Notes: generated by a model from the sequence alone, not told the origin. A stretch of 64,000 nt of DNA from Betaproteobacteria bacterium (GCA_016125475.1 WGLR01000004.1:1-64000); one strand, 5' to 3'; numbered from the stretch's first letter, positions 34,842-45,348 are shown. Numbers and translations: made by a program.

Positions 34842-35018
34842 ATGCGTCCTTTCGATTCCGTTCGTGCAGGCCGTGCCCTGCGCGTTGTCATTGCGCGGTC
34901 CGGTGCTTCGGTGGAACTGACCCGGACAGTCCGGCACAGGGGGCAGCGGGGGCCGGTCGACTGGGATGTTCCGACCGTGGTCCGGCGACGCATGCGCCAG
35001 GACGGCCGGCCGCTCTGA
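34842..35018 (+). CDS. Possible small basic protein (58 aa)
   Basis: ATG at 34842 preceded by GAGGAG at 34830-34835 starts a 58-residue frame ending TGA at 35018. The product is Arg-rich (TVVRRRMRQDGRPL) but contains ordinary segments (SVRAGRALRVVIARSGASVE). It lies 48 bp after the WYL regulator and converges with the alcohol dehydrogenase. Arg-richness is also expected by chance in GC-rich DNA, so this is tentative. Confidence 0.4.
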   Translation: MRPFDSVRAGRALRVVIARSGASVELTRTVRHRGQRGPVDWDVPTVVRRRMRQDGRPL

Positions 35019-35033
35019 CGGGCGGGCGCGCGC

Positions 35034-36026
35034 TCACGCAGACGAGGGCGTCAGCACGGCGGCCCCCGTCAGCGTGCCGTTTCTGAGCGACTCGAGCGCG
35101 CGGTTCGCGTCGTCGAGGGCGAACGTCTCGATCGTCGTGCGCACCGGGACTGCAGCCGCGATCTCGAGAAATTCCTCGCCGTCCGCGCGTGTGAGATTCG
35201 CCACCGAGACGACGTTTCGCTCGCCCCAGAGGATCTCGTACGGAAAGGACGGAATGTCGCTCATGTGGATGCCACCGCAGACGACTGTCCCGCCCTTCCT
35301 CACGGCGCGCAGTGCCGCCGGCACCAGGGCGCCCACCGGTGCAAACAGGACGGCCGCGTCGAGCGCGACCGGGCAGGGTTCGTCCGAGCCACCGGCCCAG
35401 AGTGCGCCGTGGCTTCGCGCGAACGTCTGGGCGGCGTGATCCCCCGGTCGCGTGAATGCGTACAGCTCTCTGCCTTCCCAGTGCGCGACCTGCGCGAGGA
35501 TGTGGGCGGCTGCCCCGAAGCCGTAGATGCCGATGCGGCGGGCGTCGCCCGCCTTGCGCAGGCAGCGGTGGCCGATGAGCCCGGCACAGAGCAGGGGGGC
35601 CGCCTCTGCATCCGGAAGCCCTTCCGGCAGCGGGAACGTGTATCTGGCATCGGCGGTCACGAATTCGGCATACCCGCCGGGGAGGTCGTAGCCGGTGAAC
35701 CTCGCGCGGTCGCACAGGTTCTCCCGTCCGCTGCGGCAGTAGTCACACGTTCCGCAGGTCCACCCGAGCCACGGCACGCCCACGCGCTGGCCGATCTCGA
35801 TGTCCTTCACCCCGGTGCCGGTCGCACGCACGATCCCCACGACCTCGTGGCCCGGCACGATGCCGTGGTCCCGCGCGGGGAGTTCCCCGTCGACGATGTG
35901 CAGGTCGGTGCGGCAGACACCGCACGCTGTCACTTCGATCAGGACCTGCCCGGCATCCGGAGACGGCTTCGGCAGGTCGCGAAGCACGAGTGGCTGATGC
36001 GGTGCATCGAGCACCATGGCTTTCAT
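35034..36026 (-). CDS. Zinc-dependent alcohol dehydrogenase
   Basis: A 330-residue medium-chain dehydrogenase/reductase. The catalytic zinc ligands are in CGVCRTDLH and PGHEVVG. The structural zinc cluster is CGTCDYCRSGRENLC. The cofactor motif is GIYGFGAAAHILAQ. The segment DGELP...HGIVPGHEVVG matches the AdhA-type branch. The ATG at 36026 gives the family N-terminus (MKAMVLDAPHQPLVLRDLP); the longer frame upstream is rejected. Substrate alcohol unknown. Confidence 0.9.
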   Translation of the reverse strand: MKAMVLDAPHQPLVLRDLPKPSPDAGQVLIEVTACGVCRTDLHIVDGELPARDHGIVPGHEVVGIVRATGTGVKDIEIGQRVGVPWLGWTCGTCDYCRSGRENLCDRARFTGYDLPGGYAEFVTADARYTFPLPEGLPDAEAAPLLCAGLIGHRCLRKAGDARRIGIYGFGAAAHILAQVAHWEGRELYAFTRPGDHAAQTFARSHGALWAGGSDEPCPVALDAAVLFAPVGALVPAALRAVRKGGTVVCGGIHMSDIPSFPYEILWGERNVVSVANLTRADGEEFLEIAAAVPVRTTIETFALDDANRALESLRNGTLTGAAVLTPSSA

Positions 36027-36255
36027 CGTGGGGGGGCTCCCTGCCGTCGCTGACGTCGTGGTGAGGGGCACGATAGGCAGAATCCCGGCGCGGCACAAGA
36101 CGTTGCGTCGTGCCGATCGGTCCGGCAGGCCACCCGATCCGGTGTCGCCCGGACCGGTTCGGGCGTCTGTCGCGCAGATCGGACCGGCAGGCGCGCAGAG
36201 AGGTCCGCGCGGCCACCCGGGCCGCCGGGCCTCTCTACCCGCGAGGCGCCTGGTC

Positions 36256-36768
36256 TTACGGAAATGCGGGCAGGTTGGGTTCGATGCCGCCGTACCGGTC
36301 TTCGGGGTGTTCCCGGCGAACGAGCGCCTCGACATCGTCGACACGCCTGTAGGGCACGTCGACCATCATCAGGTACTTGCCGTCCTGGATTTCCTTTTCG
36401 AACGCGAGCAGATGCGAGTTGGGCACGCTCGCCGCGACCAGGCTGGCGACCCAGCTCCCGAACAGGGCGCCTCCCAGTGTCGTGAGAAGGATCGTGACGG
36501 GCTCGAAGTCGTAATGGATCCACGGGAGCAGCACGAGCGCCACGCCCAGTGCGAGGCCCCCCACCGCACCGATCACGAGCCCGAGTTCCGCGCCGTGGAC
36601 GATGTCGGTCTTCTGCAGCACGTTCGCCTCGTGCAGGCCGTCCATGGGGGCGTCGCGTCTTGCAAGCGTGTGGATGCGGCCTTCGGGAATGCGGGCCAGC
36701 AGCAGGTCGTTCATGGTCTTCTGGGCGGCCTGCAGGTTCGGACAGATGACGTACAGTCTGCGTCGCAT
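36256..36768 (-). CDS. DUF1269-like two-TM membrane protein
   Basis: A 170-residue protein. The N-terminal cytoplasmic part (MRRRLYVICPNLQAAQKTMN) precedes two membrane segments (LGLVIGAVGGLALGVALVLL and TTLGGALFGSWVASLVAASV), with a short C-terminal tail (GKYLMMVDVPYRRVDDVEAL). This topology is that of the DUF1269/general stress-related membrane proteins. AAGGAGGTG lies immediately upstream, a near-perfect ribosome binding site. Function unknown. Confidence 0.75.
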   Translation of the reverse strand: MRRRLYVICPNLQAAQKTMNDLLLARIPEGRIHTLARRDAPMDGLHEANVLQKTDIVHGAELGLVIGAVGGLALGVALVLLPWIHYDFEPVTILLTTLGGALFGSWVASLVAASVPNSHLLAFEKEIQDGKYLMMVDVPYRRVDDVEALVRREHPEDRYGGIEPNLPAFP

Positions 36769-36978
36769 GGGCACCTCCTTTCCGTCGGGGCGCAGGATTC
36801 GCGAGGACGCTTCGACGCTCATCCCGGCGCTTCCCGGGTGTGGTCTTGTCGGTTGCGGTCCCGGCGTGCCGCCAGGTCACATGACTGCGGCGTACGTGCT
36901 CGCGCAGGACTCAGGTGTTTCGACCCCGGCCGGCCCGTCGCGTTCGCGTGGAATGGAGATCCGATGGCGCCGGGCAAG

Positions 36979-37012
36979 AAAAAACGCCGTCGGGCGAATT
37001 GCCCGACGGCGT
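36979..37012 (-). terminator. Intrinsic terminator of efp
   Basis: ACGCCGTCGGGC (36984-36995) and GCCCGACGGCGT (37001-37012) form a perfect 12-bp stem with loop GAATT. In the leftward direction it is followed by a run of six T residues. It lies 24 bp after the efp stop. Confidence 0.93.
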
Positions 37013-37036
37013 CCGGGAAAGCGATTGCGGAACGGA

Positions 37037-37597
37037 TCAGGCCGCGATGCGGCGGCGGTATTCGCCCGTGCGCGTGTCGATCTCGATCCGGTCACCGGTC
37101 GCGCAGAAGAGTGGCACCGATACCTCGAAGCCCGTGTTGATCTTCGCCGGCTTCAGCACCTTGCCGGACGTGTCGCCGCGCACCGCGGGCTCGGTGTAGG
37201 TGATCTCACGCACGACCGAAGCCGGCATCTCCACGGAAATCGCGCGACCCTGATAGAACACGACCTCGCACTCGAGCCCGTCCTCGAGGTAGTTGAGCGC
37301 GTCGCCCATGTTGTCCTTCTCGACCTCGTACTGGTTGTACTCTGCGTCCATGAAGACGTACATGGGGTCGGCGAAGTAGGAGTACGTGCAGTCCTTGCGG
37401 TCGAGCACGACGACGTCGAACTTCTCGTCCGCACGATAGACGCTCTCCGAGGTGGAACCCGTGAGCAGGTTCTTGAACTTCATCTTCACCACGGACGCGT
37501 TGCGTCCGGACTTGTTGAACTCGGCGCGCTGCACCACGAGCGGGTCGTTCCCGACCATGATCACGTTGCCGACGCGCACTTCCTGGGCGGTCTTCAT
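37037..37597 (-). CDS. efp: Elongation factor P, Arg32 type
   Basis: A 186-residue translation factor that relieves ribosome stalling at polyproline stretches. The three OB-like domains are full length. The modified loop reads [12 protein letters not shown], placing Arg at position 32, the residue rhamnosylated by EarP in Neisseria and Pseudomonas. E. coli-type EF-P has Lys34 in the loop modified by EpmA/EpmB. The gene for EarP is 59 bp upstream in the same direction. A strong terminator ends the unit. Confidence 0.97.
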   Translation of the reverse strand: MKTAQEVRVGNVIMVGNDPLVVQRAEFNKSGRNASVVKMKFKNLLTGSTSESVYRADEKFDVVVLDRKDCTYSYFADPMYVFMDAEYNQYEVEKDNMGDALNYLEDGLECEVVFYQGRAISVEMPASVVREITYTEPAVRGDTSGKVLKPAKINTGFEVSVPLFCATGDRIEIDTRTGEYRRRIAA

Positions 37598-37656
37598 AGG
37601 GAGCCTTGCTAAAAAGCGGATTGACGGGGGTAAGGGTTTGAAAACTAGACCGAAGA

Positions 37657-38814
37657 TTATAGCCGCTCGACACTGAATCTGACCAGATTGCCGGCGAGAT
37701 CTCCGAGGGCGCGCAGACCGGCCGTCCACGCGGCGTTGTGGGCGCGAAGGTCGTCCCGCAGGTTCCAGAAGCGTCGCCACGCGGCTCCGATCACGGACGC
37801 CGACGTTTCTCCGCGGTTCCACAGCCGCCAGAACTCCCGGACAGCCGCGATCGCGTCGTCGTCCAGACCTGCCCCGTACCGGGTCACGAACGCGTGCATC
37901 TTCGCCCAGTGCGCGCCCCCTTCCTGGGCGTAGATGTTCCAGACGAACGGACTCTCCGCCCACTGCGCGCGCACGAAGGAGTCCTCGCCGCGCACGAAGT
38001 TGCAGTCGCTCGCCCAGAGCAGCCGGTCGTAACCGGGCTGGGTCTGGAACGGCAGGACACGCAGATCGAGCGCGTCGAGGCCGAACCGCTCCCCGGCGTG
38101 CGCTTCGGTCCGGCCGAAGACCGAAAGGGCGTCGGGCAGGATGCGGCTTTCCGGGACGAGCACGCAGACGGGCTCGCTCCCCTCGGCCCACGCACGAAGC
38201 AGCGCGGGTACGGCCGGGCCGCCGTAGCCGAAGAGGGAAATGACCGACGTGCCGTCCGGCGGAGGAACCATGCCCCATGCCTGCCACAGGCGGGCCCGGG
38301 CGGACGCATCACCGAGGAAGTCCCGGCGCTGCGTCACGAGGTCCCGCTCGCAGAGGACGCCACCGGTGTTCTCCGTGAAGCCGGGGAAGAAGAAATGGCG
38401 CACGAGCGGAAATCGCGGGTGCCTCGACGGGACGCGATGGCAGTCCTCGATCCAGTCTTCCGCGCTCAGATACTCGAGATTGATCCAGACCGGCGCGTGC
38501 CGACGCCGGGCCATCGCCTCGAGATAGGCTTCCGGGGCGCGTGACCCGAAGGCGTCGATCGCGACGTCGGCAGGGTCCCCGAAGGACAGGGGGCTGGTCC
38601 ACTTGCGGATCGTGACGCCGGCGACTTCCTGCGACTCGAGCGCGGGCGAGACATCCGCGCAGAGCACGTGAAACGTCTCGAGGTCGTCCACGAAGAGCCG
38701 CACCCGCGCGCCGTGCTCGGCGTGCAGCTGGCGCGCGAGGCGCCACGAGACGCCGACGTCGCCGAAATGGTCGACGACGTTGCAGAAGATGTCCCACGAC
38801 ACCGCGGCGGTCAT
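37657..38814 (-). CDS. earP: EF-P arginine rhamnosyltransferase EarP
   Basis: A 385-residue GT-B glycosyltransferase (formerly DUF2331) that transfers rhamnose from dTDP-L-rhamnose to Arg32 of EF-P. The N-terminus [20 protein letters not shown] contains the two conserved aspartates (D15 and D19 here). The nucleotide-sugar-binding motif [10 protein letters not shown] is near the C-terminus. The ATG at 38814 gives the standard N-terminus. It directly precedes efp, so enzyme and substrate are likely co-expressed. Confidence 0.96.
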   Translation of the reverse strand: MTAAVSWDIFCNVVDHFGDVGVSWRLARQLHAEHGARVRLFVDDLETFHVLCADVSPALESQEVAGVTIRKWTSPLSFGDPADVAIDAFGSRAPEAYLEAMARRRHAPVWINLEYLSAEDWIEDCHRVPSRHPRFPLVRHFFFPGFTENTGGVLCERDLVTQRRDFLGDASARARLWQAWGMVPPPDGTSVISLFGYGGPAVPALLRAWAEGSEPVCVLVPESRILPDALSVFGRTEAHAGERFGLDALDLRVLPFQTQPGYDRLLWASDCNFVRGEDSFVRAQWAESPFVWNIYAQEGGAHWAKMHAFVTRYGAGLDDDAIAAVREFWRLWNRGETSASVIGAAWRRFWNLRDDLRAHNAAWTAGLRALGDLAGNLVRFSVERL

Positions 38815-38866
38815 GCGCGACCGCGGCGCCCGATGGCGCAGTCCGGCCAGGGCCGCCGCGTCGTGG

Positions 38867-39469
38867 TCAGTACTTGACCGAACATCCGTAGGCTGTCGTC
38901 GAGGGCTCGGAGACCGCCTTGCCGGCGAGCGCCTCGTCGAGCGCCGCCGCCACGAAGTTTCTCGCCCGGGCAATGTCTTCCTGACGCCAGGTCGGCATGT
39001 CGTCGATCGCGCCCGCGTAGATCACGGTGCCCTCGGGATCGATCACGAACATGTGCGGCGTCGCCTTCGCTCCGAAAGCTCGCCCGACACGGCCGTCCTC
39101 GTCGAGCATCAGGGCCGCGGAACGCATCTTCCACTCGCGGGCGATCGCGCGGGAGTGTTCGGCATCCCGGTAGTCCGCGTGCTTCCGGCTCGTGGAGTTG
39201 ACGGTGAGCCAGACCACGTTCCGCGCGGCGTATCGGCCCTGCAGGGCCTGCATGTTCCCGCTCTCGTAGTGCTTCTGGACGAACGGGCACCCGCGATTGA
39301 ACCACTCGAGCACCACGAACCTGCCCCGATAGTCCGCGAGGCGATGCGTCCTGCCCTCGACGTCCGCCAGGGAAAAGTCGGGTGCGGGCTTGCCGGGCAC
39401 GGCGGCCGCGAACGATGGCCCGCAGACGAGCGCCGCCAGCACCACCAGAGCACGCATCGATTCTTTCAT
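38867..39469 (-). CDS. Exported redoxin/TlpA-like protein
   Basis: About 200 residues of AhpC/TlpA-type thioredoxin fold. A signal peptide ends at SFAAA. The active site is WFNRGCPFVQKHYE, with a single cysteine and no CxxC, typical of the redoxin group with CPFVQKHY. A C-terminal cysteine (YGCSVKY) is also present. The ATG at 39469 shares a base with the dsbD stop (TGATG), so it is translationally coupled to the upstream reductase, which may supply electrons to it. GTG 39472 and ATG 39457 are alternative starts. Confidence 0.85.
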   Translation of the reverse strand: MKESMRALVVLAALVCGPSFAAAVPGKPAPDFSLADVEGRTHRLADYRGRFVVLEWFNRGCPFVQKHYESGNMQALQGRYAARNVVWLTVNSTSRKHADYRDAEHSRAIAREWKMRSAALMLDEDGRVGRAFGAKATPHMFVIDPEGTVIYAGAIDDMPTWRQEDIARARNFVAAALDEALAGKAVSEPSTTAYGCSVKY

Positions 39470-41628
39470 CACCGGTTTCCTCCACTCGGGTTGTCACCCG
39501 GAGACGCCGTCGCGCGGTCGATCGCAGCCATAACGATGTCGCGCGTCAGCAGTTCGGGCAGCAGTTCCGGCGCACCGCCGCCGGCAGGATAGAAGACGTA
39601 GACCGGCACGCCGCTGCGGCCGAGTCGGGCGAGTGCGCGTCCGATCTCGTCGTCCCGATTGGTCCAGTCGGCGAGCAGCCGCGTGACACCGTGCGACTCG
39701 AATGCGCGCACCACGGGCTCGGTGTCGAGCACCACCCGCTTGTTGACCTGGCACGTCACGCACCAGGCCGCCGTGAAGTCCACGAAGACCGGGCCTGCGG
39801 CCCGAGCGGTCGCGAGTGCCGCTTCGGAATACGGCGTCCACGACCCCTCCGCCTGTCGTCCCGGCAGCGCGGGCGGCTCGGCGGGCGGCCATCCGAAGAG
39901 GACGGCGCTCGCCACGAACACTGCCGCCACGAGGCCGCCGCGCCACGGTGTCCGGTCGCCGAATCGTCGCCAGGCCCAGGCCGCCGCCGCGAGCAGGACG
40001 AGCGCGGCCAGCAGCCGGGCGCTGGCGGAAGTGCCCAGCTGTTCGCCGTACACCCAGACCAGCCACACGACCGTCAGGTAGAGCGGGAACGCGAGGAACT
40101 GCTTCAGGGATTCCATCCACCGCCCCGGACGCGGGAGCCACCGGGTCAGGGCCGGAAAGATCGACAGCAGCACGTACGGTGCTCCCATTCCGAGCGCGAG
40201 CGCCGTGAACACCGCCATGGAGGTCGCCGCGGGCTGCGTGAGCGCGAATCCGAGGGCCGCCCCCATGAAGGGCGCGGTGCAGGGTGTCGCGATCGCGGTG
40301 GCGAGCATCCCGCTCAGGAACGCACCGCCGAGCCCGTCGCGCTCGCGCACGGTGCCGGCGAGTGTCTGAAGCCGCGTGCCGATCTCGAAGACGCCGCTCA
40401 GGTTCAGCGCGAGCAGGAAGAACAGGACCGCGAGGGTGGCAATGATCGGGGGGGACTGCAGCTGGTAGCCCCAGCCCAGCGCCTCGCCGCTCGCGCGAAG
40501 CCCCAGCAGGAACGCGGCAACCAGCCAGAAGCACACCACGATCCCGGCGGCGAAAGACAGGCCGTGCCGGCGCAGGTCGCGCCGGTCACCGTGCGCGTGT
40601 TCGACGAATCCGAGCACCTTGATCGAGACCACCGGAAAGACGCACGGCATCAGGTTGAGGATCAGCCCGCCGACGAACGCGAAGGCCACGGCGGCCGCGA
40701 GGCCGAGATCCTTGCCTGAAACCGTCGCGCCGCGGATCTCGTCGGCCGTCATGCCGGCTTCGGGTGCTGCGGCTTTCACGTCGGGGACACCGCCCGGATA
40801 CGGCACGGAGACCTCCGCGGCTCGCACGAGACCCTCGTCGTCGAGTCCCGGTTCCGCGACGAGCAGGCCCTCGATGGCCCGGACATCGCCCCCGAACGTC
40901 GGTGCCGCCATGAGCAGGAGCCTGTAGCCCTGGTCCGTCCGCTCGAGGGTCTGCGCGGACGGGTTGTCGATGACGTCGGGCGTTTCGGGGAAGAACGCGG
41001 CCCGCGTGAGCGGCCGTGCACCGGCTTGTCCGGGCCTGAGGTCGAGCACGATGTTGCGGGGTGTGACCGACGCGCTGACCCGCCACCCCGTGAGTGCGTG
41101 GGGGATGCGCGCCCGCTCGGCCTCGATTTTCGGTCCCCAGACAGGATCGGGGCGGGAGGCGCCGGCCGCCGTCGGGACCGTGAGTTCGAGGGTGGCGCCG
41201 CCGGGCAGGCAGACTTCCTTGCAGATGAGCCAGTCCGCCTGGGCGCGGAGCGGCAGGGGTTTGCCGGCGGGCCACGAGGCGGGCACCGAAACGTCGGTGA
41301 GGAGCAGCAGGTCGCCCTCGTACCCGTAGTTCGTGAGCGGCCCGACGTCGATGCGTTCGGGAACGGGCCACTGGATCGGGCCTGCGGTGACACCGTCCGG
41401 GAGCCGCCACGCGATGCGGGTGGCCATGCCGGAGTCGCCGGGGTTCTTCCAGTAGGTGTGCCAGCCGGGATCGTGCACCAGGTGGAGGCCCACGGTGACC
41501 ACCTCACCGGGCCGTGCCACGGCGGCCGAGGACACGAGATCCGCCATCGCGTTCGGGACTCTGACGGGAGCAGCCGCTGCCGCGGACGCGACTGCGAGCA
41601 GCAGTCCGGAGAGGAAAAACTTCAGCAT
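39469..41628 (-). CDS. Protein-disulfide reductase DsbD/ScsB family
   Basis: A 719-residue inner-membrane reductant transporter. It has a signal peptide, then an N-terminal periplasmic domain (HDPGWHTYWKNPGDSGMATR, with cysteine pair DWLICKEVCLPG). A DsbD transmembrane domain of about eight helices follows (NLMPCVFPVVSIKVLGF, then TPCTAPFMGAALGFAL). The C-terminal thioredoxin domain carries the active site AAWCVTCQ. Electrons pass from cytoplasmic thioredoxin to periplasmic partners. The N-terminal domain is ScsB-like rather than classical DsbD alpha. Coupled to the redoxin gene downstream. Confidence 0.9.
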   Translation of the reverse strand: MLKFFLSGLLLAVASAAAAAPVRVPNAMADLVSSAAVARPGEVVTVGLHLVHDPGWHTYWKNPGDSGMATRIAWRLPDGVTAGPIQWPVPERIDVGPLTNYGYEGDLLLLTDVSVPASWPAGKPLPLRAQADWLICKEVCLPGGATLELTVPTAAGASRPDPVWGPKIEAERARIPHALTGWRVSASVTPRNIVLDLRPGQAGARPLTRAAFFPETPDVIDNPSAQTLERTDQGYRLLLMAAPTFGGDVRAIEGLLVAEPGLDDEGLVRAAEVSVPYPGGVPDVKAAAPEAGMTADEIRGATVSGKDLGLAAAVAFAFVGGLILNLMPCVFPVVSIKVLGFVEHAHGDRRDLRRHGLSFAAGIVVCFWLVAAFLLGLRASGEALGWGYQLQSPPIIATLAVLFFLLALNLSGVFEIGTRLQTLAGTVRERDGLGGAFLSGMLATAIATPCTAPFMGAALGFALTQPAATSMAVFTALALGMGAPYVLLSIFPALTRWLPRPGRWMESLKQFLAFPLYLTVVWLVWVYGEQLGTSASARLLAALVLLAAAAWAWRRFGDRTPWRGGLVAAVFVASAVLFGWPPAEPPALPGRQAEGSWTPYSEAALATARAAGPVFVDFTAAWCVTCQVNKRVVLDTEPVVRAFESHGVTRLLADWTNRDDEIGRALARLGRSGVPVYVFYPAGGGAPELLPELLTRDIVMAAIDRATASPGDNPSGGNR

Positions 41629-41739
41629 GGAGACGATTCCAGGTCGGCGCGCCGGTAAGACGTTCCGGGCGGGCGCGAGTTCACCACGAGAGCGCCTTCG
41701 GGGCAAGGACGGCCCGCCCTTGCGGACTGCCCGCCGGTA

Positions 41740-42831
<1,092 letters not shown>

Positions 42832-42934
42832 CGTGTGGTCGGTGTGCCGGCTCGCGGGCCTGCGTCTGCGGAGTGTCGTCGGGGCGCACCGTTCGTGTGC
42901 CCATCCTTGAAGATGGTGCCGGCCGGACCCGCCT

Positions 42935-44299
42935 TCAATCCGTCTCGCACCACTTCTCGACCGTATAGCGGGAAACGCGGACGTCCGAGGCCCAGAAATC
43001 CGCCGGCAGCCCTGCCTTCCGCTTCAGGTGGCCCAGAAATGCCGCCGGATCCGGCAGGCTGTCCCAGACCTGCGGGAGGAACGTGCCGCGATGGCCGGCG
43101 TATTCGAGCACCAGCCCGTCGACGCCGGGCCGCAGTCGGGAGAGCAGTTCGGGCTCGGACGAGAACGCGACGGGTTCCTGGGCCGAGAGCACGCTCACCT
43201 CCACGCGGATGCCGTCGAACTCGCGCAGGGAGAGGGGACGGAAGCGCGGATCGAGGAACGCGGCGGACCGCGCGTTGTTCTTGACGTCGTCCACGAGGGG
43301 CCGGTGCGCTTCCAGACTGCCGATGCAACCGCGCAGGGCGCCTTCGCGCGTGAGCGTCACGAAGCTCGCGCCGTGCACGCGCAGGAACGGAGAATCTTCC
43401 CGGGCGGTGAGGGAAAGGCCCAGTTGTCTCGCGATCGTCGCCCGCGCGATCCGGAGCAGCGTGTCGCCCCTGTCGTCGGTGGCGTTCTTCGCGGTCGTGC
43501 CGCCGTCGGCGTAGGCCGCGATCGACGCGTAGCCCACGACCTGCCGGCGGTCGCCCGCCGTGTCGCCCGAGTTCCGGAGATCGAGCAGTTCCAGACGCAG
43601 CCCCCGGCGCCGTGCCACCAGCGTCAGTGCGTTGACGGGCGTTGCGCCGCACGCGTGGGCGTGATCGATGTCTGCCGCGAGCGCGAGCACCTCGCGCACG
43701 GTCTGCTGGTCGGTCCGGCGGGCCACGTCGTAGGGCAGGTAGTGGGAGAGGTCCGAACTCACGACCACGAGCGTGTGTTCGTCGCCCCAGACGCGCTCGA
43801 GCACTTCCGCGACCGCCGTGGGCGACGCGTCACCGACCGCGAGCGGCAGCAGCCGGAAATCGCCGAGGGTTTCCTGCAGGAACGGCAGATGGACCTCGAG
43901 CGAGTGCTCGAGCGCGTGGGCCTCCGGGCTCACGACCACCTGTGGCAGGTCGGCGATCGCCCGGACGGCCTCCGTGTCGACGTCGATCGATCCGAGCGGC
44001 GTCTCGAAGCGCGTCGCGCCGGGCAGGGCGACCCCGCGAACGGGCACACGATGCGTCGGGCCGAGGAGCACGACGGTGTGCACGCGACCGCGCAGTGGCG
44101 CGATCCGCGCGTAGGCGCTCGCAGCCACGGGGCCGGAATAGACATAGCCCGCGTGCGGTGCGATCAGCGCCTTCGGTGGCGGTTCGTCGCGGTGGGGTCT
44201 CGCATCGTCGAGCAGCCGCTGCACGTCGCGGTGCAGGACCGCGGGGTCCGCCGGGTAGAAGGTTCCGGCCACCGCCGGATGCCGCACTTCGGTTTGCAT
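42935..44299 (-). CDS. AmmeMemoRadiSam proteins B and A fused (Memo-AMMECR1)
   Basis: A 454-residue fusion. Residues 1 to about 265 are a Memo-like domain, distantly related to nonhaem iron dioxygenases (VAGTFYPADPAVL, IAPHAGYVYSGP, VSSDLSHYLPYD, HACGATPVNA). After a short linker, residues ~280-454 are an AMMECR1 domain with the signature LRGCIGSLEAHRPLVDDV. Both families are conserved in archaea and eukaryotes with unresolved function. The fusion and the adjacent radical SAM gene make a complete AmmeMemoRadiSam module. A TetR gene is divergent on the other side. Confidence 0.93.
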   Translation of the reverse strand: MQTEVRHPAVAGTFYPADPAVLHRDVQRLLDDARPHRDEPPPKALIAPHAGYVYSGPVAASAYARIAPLRGRVHTVVLLGPTHRVPVRGVALPGATRFETPLGSIDVDTEAVRAIADLPQVVVSPEAHALEHSLEVHLPFLQETLGDFRLLPLAVGDASPTAVAEVLERVWGDEHTLVVVSSDLSHYLPYDVARRTDQQTVREVLALAADIDHAHACGATPVNALTLVARRRGLRLELLDLRNSGDTAGDRRQVVGYASIAAYADGGTTAKNATDDRGDTLLRIARATIARQLGLSLTAREDSPFLRVHGASFVTLTREGALRGCIGSLEAHRPLVDDVKNNARSAAFLDPRFRPLSLREFDGIRVEVSVLSAQEPVAFSSEPELLSRLRPGVDGLVLEYAGHRGTFLPQVWDSLPDPAAFLGHLKRKAGLPADFWASDVRVSRYTVEKWCETD

Positions 44300-44381
44300 C
44301 GCACGCTCCAGTCGTCCCGCAGGACGCTCGACGAGTCACGCATGGGTGACTCGCACCGTGGCAGGTCGGGAGTGTCGAGCC

Positions 44382-44411
44382 TTGACCCGCCTGCGCAGGG
44401 GTCACTATAAT
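44382..44411 (+). promoter_or_regulatory. Sigma70 promoter of the TetR gene
   Basis: TTGACC (44382-44387) and the perfect -10 TATAAT (44406-44411) are separated by 18 bp. The -10 lies 36 bp before the ATG of the TetR regulator. It is one of the best consensus promoters in the window. Confidence 0.78.
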
Positions 44412-44447
44412 CTGTCCTCAAGGGCCATCCGCGGGAATCACGACATC

Positions 44448-45122
44448 ATGTCCAAAGCCTCCGCCCCGACGACGGCGCGCTGGACGCGTCGCAAGGATGC
44501 GCGCCCGGCCGAACTGCTTGCCGCGGCGCTCGACATCTTCGTGGAGAAAGGCTACGCGGCCACCCGGCTCGACGATGTCGCGCGGCGCGCAGGCGTCAGC
44601 AAGGGAACCCTCTACCTCTACTATGACGGCAAGGAAAGCCTTTTCAAGGCCGTCATCCGGACCGGACTCATTCCCGCGATCCAGCGTGGCGAGCAGGTGT
44701 TCGACGAGCACCTCGGCACCATGACCGAACTGCTCGAGAAGATCATCTTCGGCTGGTGGGAATCGGTCGGCACCTCGCAGCTGAGCGGCATTCCGAAGCT
44801 GATGTTCGCGGAGGCCAAGAATTTCCCGGAACTCGCGGAGTTCTACTACCAGGAGGTGATCAGCCGCGGCTACGGTCTCGTGCAGCGCGTGCTCGTCGAG
44901 GGACGGCAGCGGGGCGAGTTCGTGGAGGTCGATCCGCGCTACGGTACCCGTCTCGTCCTGGCCCCGCTCGTGTTCCTTCTCCTCTGGCGGCATTCGTTCA
45001 GTGCTTGCGAGCCGCAGCCCATCGACCCCGAGGCGTTTCTCCGGTTGCACCTGACGCTCGTGCTGGACGGTCTGCGCGTGGGGCCGCGCACGCCCGTCGC
45101 GGCCGGATCGGCTGCCTCGTGA
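44448..45122 (+). CDS. TetR/AcrR family transcriptional regulator
   Basis: A 224-residue regulator. The helix-turn-helix is in residues ~20-70: ILFVEKGYAATRLDDVARR-like DIFVEKGYAATRLDDVARRA, followed by GVSKGTLYLYYDGKESLF. The C-terminal ligand domain is variable. It lies immediately upstream of the RND efflux operon on the same strand, the normal position for a repressor of a drug efflux pump. The ATG at 44448 is chosen over the longer frame because it follows the promoter. Confidence 0.9.
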   Translation: MSKASAPTTARWTRRKDARPAELLAAALDIFVEKGYAATRLDDVARRAGVSKGTLYLYYDGKESLFKAVIRTGLIPAIQRGEQVFDEHLGTMTELLEKIIFGWWESVGTSQLSGIPKLMFAEAKNFPELAEFYYQEVISRGYGLVQRVLVEGRQRGEFVEVDPRYGTRLVLAPLVFLLLWRHSFSACEPQPIDPEAFLRLHLTLVLDGLRVGPRTPVAAGSAAS

Positions 45123-45348
45123 CCTGACGGCATCCGGCGCGAGCGCGGCACGTGCCTCCCGCACGGATGCGCCGGGGCGTGCTGCCCTGCATGCTTGCTA
45201 TCATCGCGAACCCGGGTCCGTCGCATGCCGCCACGACGGGGCCATGCCGCCGGTCCGCGAACGGGCCCGTCGCGGGATCTTCCCGGTTTCGCGGGCGCGG
45301 TGCAGGGGGCCGCGGGCCCTTGCCGACCTGCAGTTGGAGCTTACACAT

